Origin: Ptychodera flava | Lineage: Eukaryota > Hemichordata > Enteropneusta > Ptychoderidae | Direction of reading: 5' to 3' | Length of the DNA: 64,000 nt | NCBI RefSeq assembly: GCF_041260155.1 | Contig: NC_091931.1 | Location: 16,980,476 to 17,044,475, forward strand | In this document: in pieces, positions 60,701-64,000 of the stretch | Layout: each line of letters starts with the position of its first letter | Numbering within the stretch: the stretch's first letter is position 1 | Program-made: the position numbers and the translations under genes | The notes under the pieces: generated by a model | What the model saw: the letters and a program-made list of their open reading frames with translations, nothing else | What the model was told of the DNA's origin: nothing | Database searches by the model: none

Positions 60701-62032
60701 GCTCCGTCTGTAAGTAAAACTCAGTGTTTTTGCAAAGAACTACTTCTTATGAAAAGATCTCTGCAAAAACATGATGCGATCGTGGAGGTAGACGGAAAGT
60801 TCGATTATCCTACGATCAAGCGATGCTCGACGCACACCAGCAATCATCGCATCCGATCGTCAGAAAAACCTTCCTGGTAATAAACAACATGACATTCAAA
60901 TAAAAAAAGTACTACTTTCAAATACAATCTGTCCTTTGATTGTCTAGCTCTAGTTTACATGTTAAGCAAACCTAAGGACCGCATCCGTATCGGCGGGTCA
61001 CACGCGCAGGTATATTCCAAATTAATTCCGCATAGAACAGCATCGACCAAGAGGTCCTCCACGCCATTTTTCTTCACTGGCTTCCTAACTTTGTGTTCTG
61101 ACGTTGGCAGTTTTACTAAAACAAGATTTTTCACGATGCTATCAGAGAAATACATGTTCGATTACGTAACAAGACGGTAGGGCAATTTGTTGGTATACTC
61201 ATCTTTGAAGTTCCTAGATGCATTTGTGAAAGGTCGAGCTATTAGTCTAGCGCTATACAAAAACGACTTTTACCTCAGCAGCCATTTCCGAAATGTAACA
61301 TTTAGATGATTCAGCGTTTTTTTAAAGAATGAAAGACATACTTTCCAAGGTTTTCTAAAGTTTTTGGATTTTCAGACTGTAATTCACTTGCAGGTAAGTA
61401 ATAATGAAATTGACAAGTAAATCTAGATCTAATGTTCTAATATTTCAGATATTCAAGAGTAAAGGGATATTCATCCTCAGTACAATTTCAAACCAAATGG
61501 ACATAATCTCTGTTCACGTAGAATTCCAATTCTCTACCCTTTTCAATATTGACGCAATGTGATAATAATCTTACACGTGATAATGGATTTCGATAATATT
61601 TGGATAGATTTAAAAGATATTTTTCATATGTCACTTGAAGTATAAATTTAGAGTAAGTACTTATTTGTATGAGAGTGTCATTCTTACATCGAAATATCGC
61701 AACATCTCCGTTTAGATTGTTGAAAAAAGAAACCATTATTAATCATGGTTTAATTAATTGCTTGTGTGGCACGTATGCAAGCTTCATCAACGAATCAATT
61801 TCACTCGACAAAGACTATACACAAACATTGTTGTCGGTACCATGATACTTGAAGGATGGGCTATTTACTGGGCTATTTTTGAAAAAAGAGTAGACTCTAC
61901 TGTCGAAGAAAAACCATAAATACAAAGATCACGATCTATTAGCAATGCAGCTCTTTGTCTTGAAGTACGGTTTCCTCGGAAAGATTGAACGATTGGAGCA
62001 TTGGTGCAGTGCCTGCCGCTGCAGGCGAGCAT
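60701..62032. other. Spacer without recognised gene
   Basis: AT-rich. Overlapping frames on both strands at 60955-61180 have no known motif. No repeat family was recognised. Confidence 0.5.
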
Positions 62033-62036
62033 TTAA

Positions 62037-62384
62037 GGTAGAACGCGCCTTGGGGACAGACACTAGCACTCTCAAATTTTTTCTATTCTTTTCTGATATA
62101 CCTCTTGTGGGGGTTCATTTAAATTTTTGAGGTAAGATAAAATTTACCGTCTTACTTTTAAAACTCGAAAATTTTGTTTTTTCCCTCTGGGATGGCGGCC
62201 ATTTTAATTTACAATGACGGTAAATATTTGGAAATTTGTATCTATTGCACCAACTTTTGCACGGTGACCCCGGATTAGTATTATTGATTCAGTAAGAGTA
62301 TGGCTAAAAAATTCACTAAGGAAAGTTTGAGCAAAATTTTAAGTCTTTCACTTTCGAAGGGCGATCTAGCGGAAGGTGCATAGC
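62037..62384 (+). mobile_element. piggyBac-like TTAA MITE, copy 5
   Basis: GGTAGAACGCGCCTTGGGGA follows TTAA (62033-62036). GATGGCGGCCATTTTAATTT and AAGTCTTTCACTTTCGAAGG are in the expected order. The right end runs into the repeat shared with 51236-51360 without a clean TTAA. Confidence 0.72.
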
Positions 62385-62489
62385 GTTTCTCCTTCATTTC
62401 CAATGGGGTTCTTCTCTTAGTTAGTTGAAAGCATAGAGCAAGAACAGTTTTAATTAGTCCCCACGGACAGCGTCCGGGGGCACTTTTAG

Positions 62490-62700
62490 GTTTGGTCATA
62501 TCCATGCGTGCGTGCGTGCGTGTGTACTTCTGTCCGTGCGTTCGTCCGTTCACGCAGATATCTCAGAAATGCCTGGAGAGATTCCATTCAAACTTGATAC
62601 TAGGATTACTCCTTATGTCATACATATGCATGTTGATTTGTTTTATGAATTAATCCAAAATAGCCGTGTGACGGCCATTTTATTAAAAAAGCGGGACTAT
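62490..62700 (+). repeat. Dispersed repeat with (GCGT)n and (GTCC)n runs
   Basis: GCGTGCGTGCGTGCGTGTGT then GTCCGTGCGTTCGTCCGTTC, followed by GATATCTCAGAAATGCCTGG. This layout occurs as a dispersed repeat in several marine invertebrates (recall, not searched). It joins the ~145-bp repeat at about 62810. Confidence 0.5.
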
Positions 62701-62809
62701 GTCATTGACAATGACTTTTGAAAAAAGAGCGCTATAGCCTTGTACAGACTGTTTGTTGCACAGATCTCTGATATCAAACAATAAGATATGTCATTATTCC
62801 ATCAGTTAA

Positions 62810-64000
62810 ATGCAAATTTGCATATTTGGTGAATTTTGTAATTAAGGTGATATGTCCAGCAATACTGCAGCAAATTCGATGAAACTTGGTACAGATCTTA
62901 GCACACTGTCTCATAATACAGGTGCAGCCAACGAACAATGCACTTTTAAAGGGGTCCTTACTATGATAAGATATATTGTGTATGGCAAGCAATGTGAACT
63001 GACTAATTTTAAGTCAAGAGGGTAATGTTAGCTATTCATAATTTGCCCTCCCACCAAAAATTTTCGACCTACCCTCCCGCACTCAAACTTCATTTTTACC
63101 CACTCCCCACTTATTTTGCCTGTTTCCCCTCCCCACTGTAAATTTTTTTGAAGCTCCCTGCCCTGTGGCGAAAAACAATTGCCGATTTTCCCTGCCCAGG
63201 AAAAATTCTACTCAAAATTTTGTCATTCCATTTCCCCTGCAGACATGAAAAGTTATAAGTACTTGCCCTGTGTCCCAATCCCCGGAAACACCATCTCTCA
63301 ACTTCCCCTGTCATTGTTTTAAAAGTAGCTTTCCCTCTCCTTGTTTTTCGCCAAGCCCTGTTCCCAGGACAACTAACCGATATCTGCCCTGCCCTACCAA
63401 AAAACCTAAAATTTGCTCCCCTGCCACTTAAAAACATGTCCCCTGCCCGAGCAAAATTAAAATTTCCCCTGCCCTCAAAAATTGCTCCTGGAACAGCTTT
63501 TTCGATGAACAGCTCCGTTGGCTGCACCTGCATAATAGTGTACAAAGACACTTACCAGTGTCATGCGAAATAATTTGCATATTTCATAACTTTCTTAATG
63601 AGTGGGCTATGTCCACAACCGCTGCGTCAAATTTGACGAAGCATGGTACAAATGTTGATCTCTCAATACTGTAATACCGTTTGAAGACATTGAGCAGTAT
63701 CGTGTCAATTAATTACGTATTTGCATATTTGATGAACTTTCATAATTAGTATGATATGTCTAGAAATACTGCATTAAATTTGATGAAATGTGACACAGAT
63801 GTTGATCTTTAGGTGATGTAATAGTGTGGAAAGATATGTAGAAGTATCATGTCAATTAACTGCTGATTTGCTAATGCAATGTATTACCTTGAAAATGATT
63901 ATTGGACCAGTTTTATGTCATATTGCATATATAAGCTTAATGAATTTTCATAATTAGGCTGATATATCAAGAAAGTTTCATCACATTTCATAAAACTTGG
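62810..64000. repeat. ~145-bp repeat array, interrupted by an insertion and continuing past the window
   Basis: TTGCATATTTGATGAACTTT, ATAATTAG..TGATATGTC and AATACTGCA..AAATTTGATG recur near 62817, 63574, 63721 and 63923, the same family as 45235-45760. The element at 62919-63530 splits one unit. Confidence 0.75.
62919..63530. mobile_element. 612-bp MITE with CAGGTGCAGCC ends and a C-rich interior
   Basis: It starts CAGGTGCAGCCAACG and ends CGTTGGCTGCACCTG, with CATAATA duplicated outside both ends (62912-62918 and 63531-63537). The interior from about 63050 is a degenerate short repeat (CCCTGCCC followed by an A/T-rich spacer). This yields a 146-codon frame on the - strand that is a repeat artefact. 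The insertion split a ~145-bp repeat unit. Confidence 0.82.

Noticed and set aside
63111-63551. 146-codon frame on the - strand rich in Gly, Arg and Phe
   Set aside because: It follows the degenerate C-rich repeat inside the MITE at 62919-63530 and has no start or splice context.

Overview
The window reads as nuclear DNA of an invertebrate deuterostome. It is AT-rich, its genes are spliced or single-exon eukaryotic genes, and it is packed with non-autonomous DNA transposons, foldback elements, short satellites and L2/CR1-type LINE sequence. An acorn worm (hemichordate) fits best, mainly because of a repeated TTAA-flanked element that I associate with that group. This is recall and inference, not a search result; a lancelet or echinoderm is not excluded.

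Three small gene families occur, each as a local cluster with intact and decayed copies. (1) Two METTL7/TMT1-type thiol methyltransferase genes on the + strand: the 3' part of one (1-1409, cut by the window edge) and a complete two-exon gene (6459-13127) whose 5.9-kb intron carries a nested transposon. (2) A cytosolic sulfotransferase cluster: an intact single-exon gene (30537-31436, - strand), a decayed copy (26905-29713, - strand) that lost its PAPS loop and is split by a 1.9-kb transposon, an inverted fragment (23995-24300, + strand), and an orphan copy of the 5' flank (26042-26270). (3) Two (S)-2-hydroxy-acid oxidase copies, + strand: an intact 359-codon peroxisomal enzyme (42676-43755) and a broken copy (58953-60231) carrying two separate hAT-like insertions. 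The second copy lies in a diverged duplicate of the surrounding DNA. All three families act in small-molecule metabolism (thiol methylation, sulfonation, 2-hydroxy-acid oxidation). I see no sign that they form one pathway.

The rest is repeat-driven. The METTL7 intron holds a 3.3-kb element with 389-bp inverted repeats and 9-bp target duplications, containing a decayed LINE and a 158-bp foldback. 13.1-23.9 kb holds microsatellites, a Harbinger-like element, a 2.7-kb LINE and a 168-bp tandem array. 27.7-36 kb and 44.1-45.2 kb hold related TTA/TAA-flanked elements that carry arrays of one ~180-bp satellite. 47.4-50.7 kb is a tandem duplication of ~1.6 kb. 53.9-64 kb holds TTAA-flanked piggyBac-like elements, foldbacks and a ~145-bp repeat. 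No rRNA, convincing tRNA, CRISPR or bacterial-type operon is present.

The strongest observations are the nested 9-bp-duplication element, the mobile satellite arrays, an hAT-like element that adds exactly 54 in-frame codons to the second hydroxy-acid oxidase, and an unusual Asn in place of the active-site Tyr in the intact oxidase.
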